64,000 nucleotides of DNA from Tetmemena sp. SeJ-2015 (GCA_027382625.1 JAJKFJ010020726.1:1-64000), one strand, 5' to 3'; shown: positions 35,651 through 47,010, counted from the first letter of the stretch. Program-made: numbers and translations. Notes: generated by a model not told the origin, from the letters alone.

Positions 35651-36309
35651 TACCTAGGAATTTAAAGGAAAATAGTCGAAGCACACTAGAAATACAAAGA
35701 AAGAAGAAAATCCAAGAGCTAGAAGATTAGAAGACAAGAGATATAAACTACCTATGTATTTAAAGTTTTTAATTTTTAAATGTCGTTATTTCTTCCATCT
35801 CCACAAATCTCAGAGCAAGTACCCTTTAAACTTACTTCCTCGTCATAGTCGTCATCTTCTTCTTAGTCGTAGTTGTGCCTTTAGTCTCTGACAGAAGAAG
35901 GAGGAAATAAAGCTTTACTTTTTCAGTGTTAGATTTGGAATGACTTATGTTGACTACAAGCTTTTTAACTTTCACCTTTTATAAAGAACAGATGTTTTTC
36001 GTGCCTTGTCTAACTTTCTCAAAGCTCAGCAGATGCAAAATCAGTTTAAAACGCTTCTCCTTCTTCTGTCAGAGACTAAAGGCACAACTACGACTAAGAT
36101 GAAGATGACGACTATGGCGAGGAAGTAAGTTTAAAGGGTACTTGCACTGAGATTTGTGGAGATGGAAGAAATAACGACATTTAAAAATTAAAAACTTTAA
36201 ATACATAGGTAGTTTATATCTCTTGTCTTCTAATCTTCTAGCTCTTGGATTTTCTTCTTTCTTTGTATTTCTAGTGTGCTTCGACTATTTTCCTTTAAAT
36301 TCTTAGGTA
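35651..36309. mobile_element. Palindromic MITE P4 interrupting gene T3
   Basis: A 659-bp foldback element with ends TACCTAGGAATTTAAAGG and, inverted, TACCTAAGAATTTAAAGG, flanked by TA (35649-35650 and 36310-36311). Arms are nearly identical for about 265 bp. The inner arm encodes VSLKGTCTEICGDGRNND on the plus strand at the right and on the minus strand at the left. Excision retaining one TA restores the T3 frame, so it acts as an IES. Confidence 0.92.
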
Positions 36310-36311
36310 TA

Positions 36312-36458
36312 ATACTCTAGTAGGTTGAAAATCTGCATCCTCTTGTGTAAGCGCAAGAGGTATCGCAAAATGATTCATCACCATGGTCCTTATTTCCAAT
36401 GCAAAAATATCCTGGACGCAAAGTGCACGTTGCAAGGTCGCATCCATAGCCATTACTA
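36312..36458 (-). CDS. Cys-rich, Thr/Pro-stalk surface protein, gene T3, 5' part
   Basis: Minus-strand reading NGYGCDLATCTLRPGYFCIG, NKDHGDESFCDTSCAYTRGC and RFSTYQSI up to the TA boundary of P4. T1 has the same head (GCDLTTC..LPGYFC). Six or more Cys in about 45 residues suggest a disulphide-bonded extracellular module. No start codon or signal peptide is visible; the upstream edge near 36458 is probably another MDS boundary. Confidence 0.8.
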
Positions 36459-37549
36459 TTATGAAGAAAAAATATATTAAAATTAATAAAATTATTTTTT
36501 TTAAATATAAATAAACATCATAAAAACACTTAAATCCCTTAATAATATTCTAAAATTTTCAAAGATAAAAGAGTTTTAATCCAATTATCAAGAGGGACAT
36601 TATTAATTTATAGCTAAAATTTTTAATGATAATATAATGAAATTATTGCAGAGAATTTATTCAAGTTGAATGATAGATTAAAATAAAGTAAGAGATGGGA
36701 GTTGCAGCAGGATGGCAGTTCAAATGAATCACACATCTCGTTTAGATATCTTGTTCAAATAATTCATACGAGGTTGTACTTTAATGATCTTCGTAACATT
36801 ACCTGGGGTGTGATATTCCTCTTATCATCTTCTTAAATCATTAAATTATCACTTTTTTAATTCAAAATTTTGCTCTCCAACTTAAATTTAGCAACAAGGA
36901 CTTGAAGTACTGAGAATTTTATTCCTAATAAAATGGTAAATAATAATAATTTAACATCTCAAATATAACATTCTGATGTCAAATGATACATACTATAATT
37001 TTAGAATTTTATATCCTTCTCTCTTTTTTGTAAAAACTCTCAGTCCATTGATATCATCTCTTAAGTATAAACTTATAGATCATTAATTGGCTGCGAATAG
37101 CTTAATAATTTAAAGATTAAATAATAAATTAATAGTATATTTTGAAACAAAATATAAAATTTAGGAATTAAAGAGTGAATAAAATTATTTAAAAGAGTAT
37201 ATGTAACAAAAAATATGATTTTAAGATACAATGAATTTTATAAAATGAGTTCTACTCACAATTTAAATAATTTTTTAATCTAACATAAACAAAAATTTAT
37301 TATTAATTCAGACAATTTAAAGCTAAAACTTAACCTAAAATGTTTTGATACTTCTTTTATTCATTTTTTAATCCCTTTTATCGACTGTTATTTTTTTAAA
37401 ATAAAAATTCTGGATCAAAAATTTATATTCTTAGCTTTATTTTGCTGACTAAATAGATTTTTTAATTTGTTAATATATTTTTATTAAGGAACTATTCTAG
37501 AAATTTAATTTAGGGAATTAAAATACACTTAATAAATAAATTAACCCAC

Positions 37550-38000
37550 TTTGCGTAATGTCTTATATCATGACGCTGTAGATTTAATATGTCAAATCTT
37601 TATCACCAACCTCTCAAAGTGTGTCCTGCTTCTGCATATTATCTAAATATTTTGCCATTATTGGGAGAAATTTGTTGAAAAAATCCTATAATTTTCATCT
37701 TAATCACAAGCTTTCCGCAGCGTTAGGTGATATCCTTCCACTTGGGAGGCTGTGTAGTAGCCCATAGTTATCATCCCTCCGTTAAGAATCAGGTAATGGA
37801 GGGTTAGCAGGAGATCTTATTTATTCAGTAAGTAACTACCTTCCAGTGGTCCAGGGTTAACATAATCCATACTTCTATTTAGATGATCAACCTCAAAAAT
37901 AAGGGTTAAACTGGATCTCTTCAGTTGAAATAAACGCAACGAGAAAGGCCATTGAGTAAAAGCAAATCAATCTCCTTTCTCTTCGCCTACCTAACTTAGG
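37550..38000. other. Less AT-rich island, unidentified
   Basis: Contains stretches around 37720-37830 and 37920-38010 that are richer in G and C. No frame could be assigned, and no repeat or RNA structure was recognised. Confidence 0.25.
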
Positions 38001-38087
38001 CTACAGGTTGCGGTTTAGATTATAGCCTATTAACTTAATATTTATTTTTAAAATTAATTTACGAATTTATTCGTTTTTATAAATATA

Positions 38088-38420
38088 GCTGAAAATTTAA
38101 TAAAAAAGTGAATTAAATTAGATATTAAATTCTTTGATTACATTTGCGATTGTTGAAGTATTTCATATTCGAATAATTCTTACACTATTCGATAAAGCAT
38201 CAAATTTTAGATTTTTTCATCCTTTCAACTTTTACGTGGGAGTGTTCACTACAGAATTATAATCGGCACAAGTTTGGAAAACAGTCAAATTAGAATTTAA
38301 GAGCTGTGCACTCATCATTACTCGCTGCTTAGAGCCATAAAGATAATAAATGAATAAAATCAAATTAACTTTTGATTTGATATCGAGCAAGTAGCAGCCT
38401 ACTACGAATTTGAAGCTCCA
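38088..38420 (-). mobile_element. 400-bp MITE family M, copy D
   Basis: Starts TAGCTGAAAATTTAATAAAA. Landmarks: TTTTACGTGGGAGTGTTCAC, AATTATAATCGGCACAAG and CTGTGCACTCATCATTACTC. The right end is diverged. Confidence 0.6.
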
Positions 38421-38834
38421 GTTTTAAATTTTTACAAATCTCAGATTTTAAATTAATTCTCAACTATATTGTCGCATTCAAACCCTCATTTTTATTTTTA
38501 AAAAATTATTATTGCGAGGAGTATTTTTTATTTAAATATATTATTAACATAGAAAAAAATTTAGATTAAAAGATTCAAGCGCTATAAGGAATAGAAGCAC
38601 CTACCCCGCATAATATAAAAAAATGCGAAGCTTCATAAATCATCTACTTATGCTCTGATCGAAAATTTGAAGAACTCATAGAGCTTGCATTGAAGCACCT
38701 TTTCATTCCAAACCCATAATATAAGAAAGTGAAAATAAGTTGTGTATAAATTAAATTTCTTATTAATACTTATAATCAGCGAGTAAAAAGGGAAATTACT
38801 AAAAAAATAACTAAAATGACCCCATCTATCTATT

Positions 38835-39200
38835 TTCTTTTGACTCAAAGGGTATGGATGGTCCCCCTTATAGTAGTAATAGCCATTTTCTCAACAAAAA
38901 CTCCATAAAAATTTGAAGTCCCACACATCTCTCGCATTTGAAAGTTCTTTGAGATGAAAAATTTAGGATTTGCAGCTGTTCCCATGCATTTCTAAGTTTA
39001 AAGATGGACATAAATTTATTTTTCCCTAAATTTCGCCACTAAGCGACTTCAGTTTGGAGAAAAGATTTCCCTAAAAATTTTTCCTTATCTAAAAATTTTC
39101 CCCGTAGACTGTAGAAACATCTATGTTAAAAGGCTTAAAAAAACTAATGAGTGAAGGGGTTTATAGACTTCACTAAGCCATTTTATTAAATAACTGTTTA
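38835..39200 (-). pseudogene. Transposon-like ORF fragment (copy 2, degraded)
   Basis: Aligns over its length with 21860-22230 (minus). Shared landmarks: AAGGTATGGATG/AAGGGTATGGATG, GAGTTGCAGCTGTT/GATTTGCAGCTGTT, CGCCACTAAGCG, ACTTCAGTTTGGAG, CGTAGACTGTAG and ACTAAGCCATTTTATTA. Many indels and homopolymer expansions destroy the frame. It lies directly left of transposase-like sequence, supporting one composite element. Confidence 0.6.
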
Positions 39201-39229
39201 AATTCGCAATGTGGGTTTGAGAGGATAGC

Positions 39230-39765
39230 GTGAAGTTTGTATGTGCTGACAAGCTGTGTTCAACACAACACTTCTAAAGAAGATTTGGGAACAAGAAGCA
39301 GATAACATAGAATTTTACGAGTAAAAAGGAAATATAACTACAAGTGTTACTTGCAGGAATTTAAGCGAAGACCGGGCAAGAAGCTTTGCCCTTCTCCTCG
39401 CTTATAAAGCGAAAAGCGAATTTTGCGTTCCTTAAAAAGCTCAGAGAGAAGATAAAGACGGGAGATCGTTCTCTCGTTGAAAACCTCGCATCACAAGAAA
39501 AGGGAAAGCGAAAAAGGGCATACGGTGAAAAATTCACTCCTTTTTAAAATTTTCCCATACTCGCCAAGTTCAACGGCATTGATTTTTTACTGGAACTTAG
39601 TTAAGGGACACAAATAAAAGGCTGCTTATATTTGAGCATGTTTAAAAGCTATCGATACAGAGATTTAATAGTAGTAGTTTAAGAGAGGGGAAAAGAGAAG
39701 ACAAAGTTATGTGCGAGATTAAAAATAGAGTGAATATTTTTGGAAAAGTATTTAACTTAAAATTA
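39230..39765 (+). pseudogene. Tc1/mariner-like (TBE-type) transposase remnant
   Basis: Plus strand. A frame around 39318-39620 reads KRKYNYKCYLQEFKRRPGKK and onward to FYWNLVKGHK near 39590-39625, matching IEFYWNLVKGHYKK in the 14.5-kb remnant. The following bases (CTATCGATACAGAGATTTAA, GACAAAGTTATGTGCGAGAT) match the complement of 14560-14660. Frameshifts are frequent. I infer a Tc1/mariner/TBE-type DDE transposase end; the catalytic triad cannot be read reliably here. Convergent with the ORF2-like fragment to the right. Confidence 0.55.
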
Positions 39766-40060
39766 ATGACTTAATTTACTTTTGGGTTATCTGGGGAAAA
39801 AGGGGTTCTTAAGAGGTTCCTTTCTCTCTTCTGTTGGGCCCGAAGGAACTTCCGATCTTGAACCTGCTCCCGCACCGGGGTCTCGTCGTCCCTAAGTTTG
39901 TATAATGTAGAAAGTTTCTCCCTCGTGTTGTATTTTTGGGTTCCGTTTCTCTGAATACCCATTTTTCTCTCCTTTCATTAAATAGATTTCCAGGGCCCGG
40001 TTTTTCTTACACAGTTTAAACTCTAAAAATTAAAAATTTTGAAAAAAGTTAGGGAGTAAA
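39766..40060 (-). pseudogene. Transposon ORF2-like fragment (degraded copy)
   Basis: Matches 62690-62960 (minus): shared CTCGTCGTCCCTAAGTTTGT, CCTGCTCCCGCA and CACAGTTTAAACTCTAAAA. Conserved reading: LSTLYKLRDDE. Homopolymer expansions such as GGGCCCGG and TTTTTT break the frame. The C-terminal part also matches 14415-14520. Convergent with the transposase remnant. Confidence 0.6.
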
Positions 40061-40760
40061 AATCAAAACAACCTAAGGAAAAACCCAAAACTCAGTTATC
40101 TGAGATAAACGGAAGCAGGTTTTTAAAACTCAGAGAATTGAGACAGACGTCAAGGGGCACCTTCCCCAAAAAGACTTTAGATTTTCCGTTTTAAAAGGGT
40201 TTAAAATTTTTGCATGATTTTAAATATTAATAAAGAAATTTAAACTAATTTTTTCATTTTTTATCATATTTTTGGGGTTTTAAGGGGTTGATTTTTGCTT
40301 TTAAAATTTGAGAGGTAATTTTAGTTCGATTTTTTTAAAAATTTTAAAACAAGAAATTAAAATTAAAAATTTTGAAATTTTTTTCCGTTTTTTTATTTCA
40401 ATTACTACAAAAAAAAATATCAAATTTTTTAGGTATATAGTTTTTTGGGGCCTTTTAGCCGATTAAAAATTTCTACAATTTTGGAAATCTTTGAAATTTA
40501 TTAAAATTTTTCTTTGCTAAATTTATAAAACACGAAAAAAAAAAGTCAATTTTATTATAATAGATAATTATTTATGAATCTTTTTTTATTCAAATTTATT
40601 TTTTAAATATTTATAACCCTAAAATTTTGGGTTTTTCCCTTTTAAAATCTTGTTAAATTAAAAATTTTTCTCTGAAAAAACTTTTTTCAAATTTTATTTA
40701 TCTTAAATGGTCCCTTTTTAAATTGAACTCCCCCTTTTTCATCCTGTTTTTTCTAAAATT
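40061..40760. other. Poor-quality or strongly decayed sequence
   Basis: Rich in runs such as TTTTTGGGGTTTT, GGGGCC and CCCCCTTTTT with no frame and no recognisable element. Resembles the other doubtful stretches. Confidence 0.45.
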
Positions 40761-41284
40761 AAAAGTTTATTTAAAGTTAATATGGCAAAGAATTCAATTT
40801 AAGTCATTGATTGGTTAAATTCATCACCAGGTAAAGTTTATTGGCAAATATACTTTGAAATAAAGAAGATTAGATTTATACGATATTTATTTAGCGATAT
40901 TTCTTCTAATGCAAACAAAACCCAGTTAATTTAATTACAAAAATATTCTAAATAAATTCTCAGCAAGAATGAAAGTAACTGGGATTTTAAGGGTTTCTAT
41001 TAAATGCTGAGGAACTTGAAAAATCACAACTAAAATATAATTTACAACTTATGTGGGCTGGTTTTCTCTACATTTTTGCAATGGAGTTGATGTTGAGAAC
41101 TGACTTTTCTTCAGGACACCAAAGAATTACAAGTAATTAATTGAAATTTTGGCTTTAATGAACAAAGCTAAAAAAGGGTTTGAAAATTTTAATTTTGCTT
41201 TAACTATCATGAGAGAGGGACCTTTATCATAAACTAAATTTCTAAATGTCTATCCCATCAATTTATGATCACTTAATCTGTAGA

Positions 41285-41600
41285 GTTTAAAACTATTAAA
41301 AAAACTCACACTCGCTTAAAATAATTGACTTAATTTTGGAGATGATGATTTCTTAAATTTAATTGGCTTATTGGTTTAATATAGTAAGGATTCAATTAAT
41401 TTTTTTGGAGATTGCATTATTTTTAATGAGAAATTAATTGTGTTAGTTTTCTGGTTTTAACTCAGAATATATCGAGCTTTAATTATTGTGAAAATTAAAT
41501 TTAAATGCCAACTACAGTTACTACGCCAATAATTAGATTCTCTGAATGTAAAAATTGGAGTAGCAACTAAGAAGTCAAGGAATAGAAAGGTAGATCATTA
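41285..41600. repeat. Dispersed repeat R2, copy 2
   Basis: Diverged counterpart of 23920-24190 with the same landmark order. Non-coding. Confidence 0.6.
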
Positions 41601-41716
41601 AAGACATGTTCTCTCTGGTAATTTTGAAAAATTGAAATTATATGCTAAATTTTCGTACTTATGAACATCTTCTACTTCAAGATAATCGTTTCTTGCAAAC
41701 TGAACCCTCACATAAT

Positions 41717-42085
41717 GTTGATAATTAAATTAAAATCGGGATTGATTAAAATAATAAATGGAGAGTTACTTCTTCATGACCGTTGAAGTGGCTGATTAAC
41801 CCCTGATCTACAGCTTTTTCGACAGATAATCAAAAATTAATATGAGTTTCTTCTTTATTCATCTTCACAGCACACCTTAGCTTAGCAGCGTGATATAACG
41901 CGCGCACTCATCATCATCTGGATTAATGTAATTATCAGATCTTGTTTTGCTTATTAGTTTGAACTGAGCGGTTTCACACACTCTTAGAATTTCATGCTTA
42001 ATCGAATGGTCTCAAAATTATTTAATTTGGACACACTTTAACTGTCAAAATTTTATTCAAATTTTTATATATTCTCATCTATATT
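41717..42085 (+). mobile_element. 400-bp MITE family M, copy E
   Basis: Starts near TTGATAATTAAATTAAAATC, then AAAATAATAAATGGAGAGTT, AAAAATTAATATGAGTTTCT, a GC-richer middle and ATCGAATGGTCTCAAAATTA. The right terminal repeat is poorly conserved. Confidence 0.65.
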
Positions 42086-42464
42086 ATATCATCAAGTAAA
42101 AGGTTTACCCTAATAAAAAATCTATAACTCTTTTGCTATGGCTTCGAAAAAAATGAAACTGGAGGTAATGATTCTGAAAATAAACTTTTAGAAGTTGAAT
42201 TTCCATTTAAAATAAAAAAATTCTAAATTAAACAATAGCAACAGCTTTAATTTATATTTCAAAAACTCTTTCTTGTTAAATTTAAGCTTATTCTAGATTT
42301 TTAATGATGATTAAACAATAAAAGCACATATATTTAAATCCAAAGTTATAGTCGAGAGTTTATTCGAAAATAATAAATAAATTACAATATAGCAAATTAG
42401 TGAAAGTTTAAGTTAATAAGAATTAAATTATTTATAACACCATTTGGTTTTCTTTTAATTCTTA

Positions 42465-42650
42465 AGCTTTTATTCTTGCAGATTTTTGAAGAATTCTCAG
42501 TTCAATATGAATTACTTACACTGCCCTTATATCTGATGAGTGTTATGAAAGATGTATAAATAATAAAATTTTGTTCAAATTAGTATGTCTTTCGAACTAG
42601 CCGCAGATATTGGGGCTAATCTGCTCATTTAACATGCACCATTGTAATCC
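42465..42650. other. Possible small coding island
   Basis: Slightly less AT-rich, with readable stretches on both strands but no recognised motif. It could be a short MDS. Confidence 0.2.
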
Positions 42651-43107
42651 CCTCTATATTATTATTTTGTTCAATCATCAATTTTAATTAAATTTTAAAA
42701 ATATAATTAAGAAAATGATTTTTAGTTAGAACTCACAAAAATATTGAGAAGTCAGCTCAAATTTAAGAATTCTATAATTATCAACTCAAATATAATTTTA
42801 GTAACTTTAAAATACTTCTTGTCTAATTAAACTCAAATAAATTATAATCTAATGAATAAAATATTTTAGCTTAGATAAAGATAACTCTTCACAGTTGATA
42901 ATAAAAAATTTATTTACTAAGAAAGTTAAGAGATATTTAAATTATCTAAATTAAATATCGTAAACACTTTGAACTTTATATAAATTTAAGATTAGTAAAT
43001 TTATTTTTTAATAAAAATAAATGAGTTAATGAATCTATCTGAGTATAAATAAATAATATGAATAACTTTCGAAATCGTCTCTTTAAGAACATATATATGA
43101 TAGATAA

Positions 43108-43450
43108 TAAATTTAAATTTAATCGGAGATTGATTAAAATAATAAATGCGAGAATTCCAACTTCGTTTCCATTCTGTAATCATCTTACATCACGCTTCTC
43201 AGCGGAAGATATGAATGGGCACAATATCCTAAAGAGCAAATATCACTTCTATAAAATTTGTGTCGCTTATAACTCTGAACTGAGCGCTCCCACACAAAAG
43301 TTGCACGGATATAAAGAACTAAAAATTCCATAATAATCGAATGGTACAATAATTATTTAATATGGAGACACTTCATCTACAGCTGATTTATTCTATTTTA
43401 ATGTAATAAATAAATTAATTCTCTTTTTTTATTAAATTCTCAGCTATAAG
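43108..43450 (+). mobile_element. 400-bp MITE family M, copy F
   Basis: Starts AAATTTAATCGGAGATTGAT; landmarks GTCGCTTATAACTCTGAACT, GCTCCCACACAAAAGTTGCA, ATCGAATGGTACAATAATTA; ends TATTAAATTCTCAGCTATA. The open reading across it is coincidental. Confidence 0.75.
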
Positions 43451-43768
43451 GTCGCCCTATTTTATCGTAAACCTTTATTAGAGGACTATCTATTTAAAGT
43501 TAACAAGCAAGATAATCTTTAATGAATTCTTGATCATGATATGCAAAATAATGACAGTTGTTATTCTAAGCTGAATCAAAACCGGATTTTATGCAATCAC
43601 ATGATTCTAAATTTTAATTTAAAAAAATTAAGATGTTTTGAAATAGAAATATGATAAGTATTCTAAATTTAAAAAGGGAAATGAAGTCTACATAATAAAT
43701 AATTAACTTTTAAAAATTGAAAGAGAGAACATTATTAAATATGTAGTTGCTATTATAAATACTTATGA

Positions 43769-44345
43769 TCATTACGCTAAATAATTGAGCAATAATAAGA
43801 GAGGGAGCTAAATTATAAGTCTGGCTTATAAACTTCCAGAAAAATCATGAGCAGCATCTTGCTCATAATTTTCAACTTATTGATTGAGCAATCTCGAATT
43901 GCACACTCTCTGATTTGTAGTGCAGCTTAGCTGATAGGCTGCAGTAGCAGAAGCTGGACCCCAGCATCCTATAGTGTAGGGATAGAAGGTGGTTAGGGCG
44001 TAGTAGTAACTGCCATTTATAACCACTCCGTTGCAGATGTCCACATCACAGGGTTACCAAAGTGACCCGTCGCTTTTATAAGGCCCCAATATTTGGTGAC
44101 CGTCTTTTGCAATGCCAACTATTTTGAGGGTTTTTTGTTTTTAGTCGCTGATTTTTGAGAATGCGAAGCTGAGAGGTGACTACTGGCACTACGTATTAGA
44201 TTGGCAGAGAGAGGGAGTGGTGAGTGATTCCTTATAGTCAGAGTCCAAAATACAAGGTGAGAAGCTTTGGTATTTGTAAACTCCATAAGTGGTCAAGCTA
44301 CCTAAGCACTGATCTAACTTACCGAAATTTGATGATGAGGAATTA
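43769..44345 (-). CDS. YHYH-family gene 3, MDS d (near-identical to gene 2)
   Basis: Minus-strand frame from NSSSSNFGKLDQCLG through KDGHQILGPYKSDGSLW, PCDVDICNGVVING, FYPYTIGCWGPASAT to a TGA at 43769-43771, with the same GPI-like hydrophobic tail as gene 2. DNA identity to 28047-28616 is very high, and the homology continues about 30 bp past the stop, indicating a recent duplication. Joining to segment c through TCA would give DAISINNSSSSNFG in frame (tentative). Segments c and b follow on the same strand; a and x are not adjacent (see 15286-15485 and 18508-18640). Confidence 0.85.
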
Positions 44346-45464
44346 TTGATTGAGATATATAAATTTATAAAATTATTATTATAATATAATAAAATTTTAT
44401 CAATGATGAGTTATAATTTTAATTTGAAAAGCTGAAGAAAAAAAAGGATAATTAAATTCATCGTGTCCTATATTTAGATTTTTATATATAACATAAGTTT
44501 TTATTTTACTATTTTAAAGTAATTATCAGTTCAAGATAAGTGATTTAAATTGTTTGATAACCCATTTATATTTTAAGAAGAGATTCTTGTAACTTATAAC
44601 TAAATAACTATAAATTTAGAGCTACAATTTAAAATTTTACGAATATTTATTCCATTTTATAACTCTATTCGAATCACTTTATAGTTATTTCATTTAAAAT
44701 TAATATATGACTCTTAATATTCGACAATTTCAAATTTTTATTACAATTAATAATCCAATAAATTCTAAGCTATTTTGCTAATTAGATAAATATATCCTTC
44801 AATTTTGGAATGAAATTTTCTTTATTAAATAGTATAATCCTTCTTTTGACTTTAACTGTTGGTCACTTATAATTTTGAAAATTTTATAATTACATTTAGA
44901 TCTTATTTCAGCAAACTTTAAATGTTTCTAGCATGAATATGTTTAACTTAAGATAATTATAAATTTCTAAATTTATGAATTTCAAAGCTGAGAGAAAATT
45001 GGGTGATAATTTTAATAACTATTCCTTTTACAAATAGCCCTATTTTCTTTATTTAACTCAGCAAAAATCTAATTATTTCAATGAGTATTTTTAAACAAGC
45101 TTTCAATAATAGTTAATGGCGGATACAATAATCCATGCAAATTATTTTTCTGAGGAAGTATATTCATATGTTTTAATCATCCTGTTTCTAACAAGTCTTA
45201 ATGGAAAAATTACATTAAATTTTTAATTTATCATACGCAGGTTATTAATTCAAAATATGCCTGCATTCACAAATCTTAAACTCATCTATAAATTAAGTTC
45301 ATAACATATTATTCAATAAAGCAATCACTATAATAATATGCTTACATAAGAATTGCTTTAATCTAATTAATAAAATACTTTCAATATTCACTTTTAAATT
45401 CAGCATGGGTATAACCGAATTCACACTTACTTATAAAGTATTTTTTTATAATTAACCAATTCTA

Positions 45465-45537
45465 TGCAGTAGCTGAAATAGCGTCGTATTGATTTTCAAG
45501 TGATAATCCAGGCAATATAGGCACTCCATTAAATCTT
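45465..45537 (-). CDS. YHYH-family gene 3, MDS c
   Basis: Minus-strand reading RFNGVPILPGLSLENQYDAI then SATA. Matches c of genes 1 and 2. The IES between c and d (about 1.1 kb) lacks palindrome P5. The b-c pointer is unresolved; TAA does not keep the frame. Confidence 0.72.
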
Positions 45538-46189
45538 AAAAATTGTAATTTTAATGTTTGTAGCTAAGGTTTCATGCTTTAAATAACTGAAATAACAACT
45601 AACAACATATGAATCAATAATTAATTAGCATAAAATTGTTATGATTTTCATTAATACCCATTAAGCAATAACTGGGTTTAATATTTCATCATGCTAAACA
45701 CTCATTCAGTTAATATGGCGGAGTACATATTCGATTTCAAAATAAATTAGAAATTAATTTAAATCGATTTAAGGGATATTATTATTTCTTAGATTATAAA
45801 TTTTTTCATACCAAGAGTTATTACAAAAAAATTATAAGAACTTTATATCAATTTAACTTTTTTTGGTAGAAATCAATCCAAAATTTAAAAAAGAAATTGG
45901 GTTTAAGAGTAATTTTGATAAAGTTATGGTATACTCTTTTTATCTAACCGTTGATGGTGCAGTGAAGATTATTTATAAAAAAACTCATATTACTTTTATT
46001 TGTCTATAAAAGAGTATTTTCTAAAATATATGTCACCATGTTGTGCCATACCACTTGTTATTAAAGAGAATATCTCAAATTCAAATTGAATTAATGAATT
46101 ATACAAACAAATTAATAGAAGAGAGGATCTACAATTTGCATTTTATCCTATATTCTTAAATAGAATGATCAATAATTATATAAATTAGT

Positions 46190-46376
46190 GGTATTGATTG
46201 GCCATTACTCCAACTATGTTGTGAAGAATTCCAGACTCCTCCTTCAATGAAATGGCATTCGCATTTGATGAAGTAGCGATAGTTTAAGAGGAAGTCCAAT
46301 TATTGCTGCAAAGAATTTTGCTTGCGTCCGAAGGAGATAATTTCTTTACCATTAAGTCTGAGACACTTGCATCGAA
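46190..46376 (-). CDS. YHYH-family gene 3, MDS b
   Basis: Minus-strand reading FDASVSDLMVKKLSPSDASK, ILCSNNWTSS, ISLKEESGILHNIVGVMANQ. Begins with pointer-like TTCGATGCAA (complement of 46367-46376), identical to the end of the isolated a segment at 15286. No a segment was found between 46380 and 47900, so its upstream partner is distant. Confidence 0.78.
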
Positions 46377-46739
46377 ATTAATTACTATTTTTATACTTAT
46401 TTATTTCAATAAAGATTTGAAATTAAAAGAAATAATAATGAAGATATGTTTTTGAAACATATTACGAAGCTTCTTTTTCAACTTAGGTCCAAAGCTTTCT
46501 CACATTTTGGCAAAAGTATTAGCAATACCATATATTACTCAATAAAACTCAAGTCATATAAAATAATATATAATTCAGTGAAAAATTTAATAATTAAGAA
46601 CCCCCATAATGCCGAAAAATAGTTGAAATAATTTGATTAAATTTTGTGAGAAGTTTAACTTGTATGGAAAAGTAAAACCAACCATGATGATAATCTGACT
46701 CCCTTAAGATGATTTTAGTTTAGACAATTTTTTTTTCTT

Positions 46740-47010
46740 CACCTTTTAAAAACTAGGTGGCACAAAAGAGAGACCATGCAGTGTTGCTACACTGCAGTCT
46801 GAGCGAGACTCAAAGTTTAGACCGCTCTTTTAGGAAGGAAATATTCAAGTAGAGGTAAAAGCCTAATTTCCGCCTCACGTCTAGTGGCCTAACTCTCTTG
46901 CTTTGAAGAGGACAGTCGGCTTGAGCATGGCGCAGGGAAATGATTTTTTTCTTCAGAGGAGAAGCAGGAAAGTGTGTCTCTTGGTAAGTGCGCTCTCTGC
47001 TTTCATTGGA
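46740..47010. other. GC-richer island, unidentified
   Basis: Contains a short perfect stem (GCAGTGT..ACACTGC near 46780-46797) and several G/C-rich words. No tRNA cloverleaf could be formed and no frame is convincing. It may be a transposon relic. Confidence 0.3.

Noticed and set aside
43058..43333. 91-codon plus-strand open reading
   Set aside because: Coincides with MITE copy F; other copies do not keep it open.
46770..46810. tRNA-like hairpin
   Set aside because: Only one stem can be formed; no T-loop, D-arm or anticodon arm.
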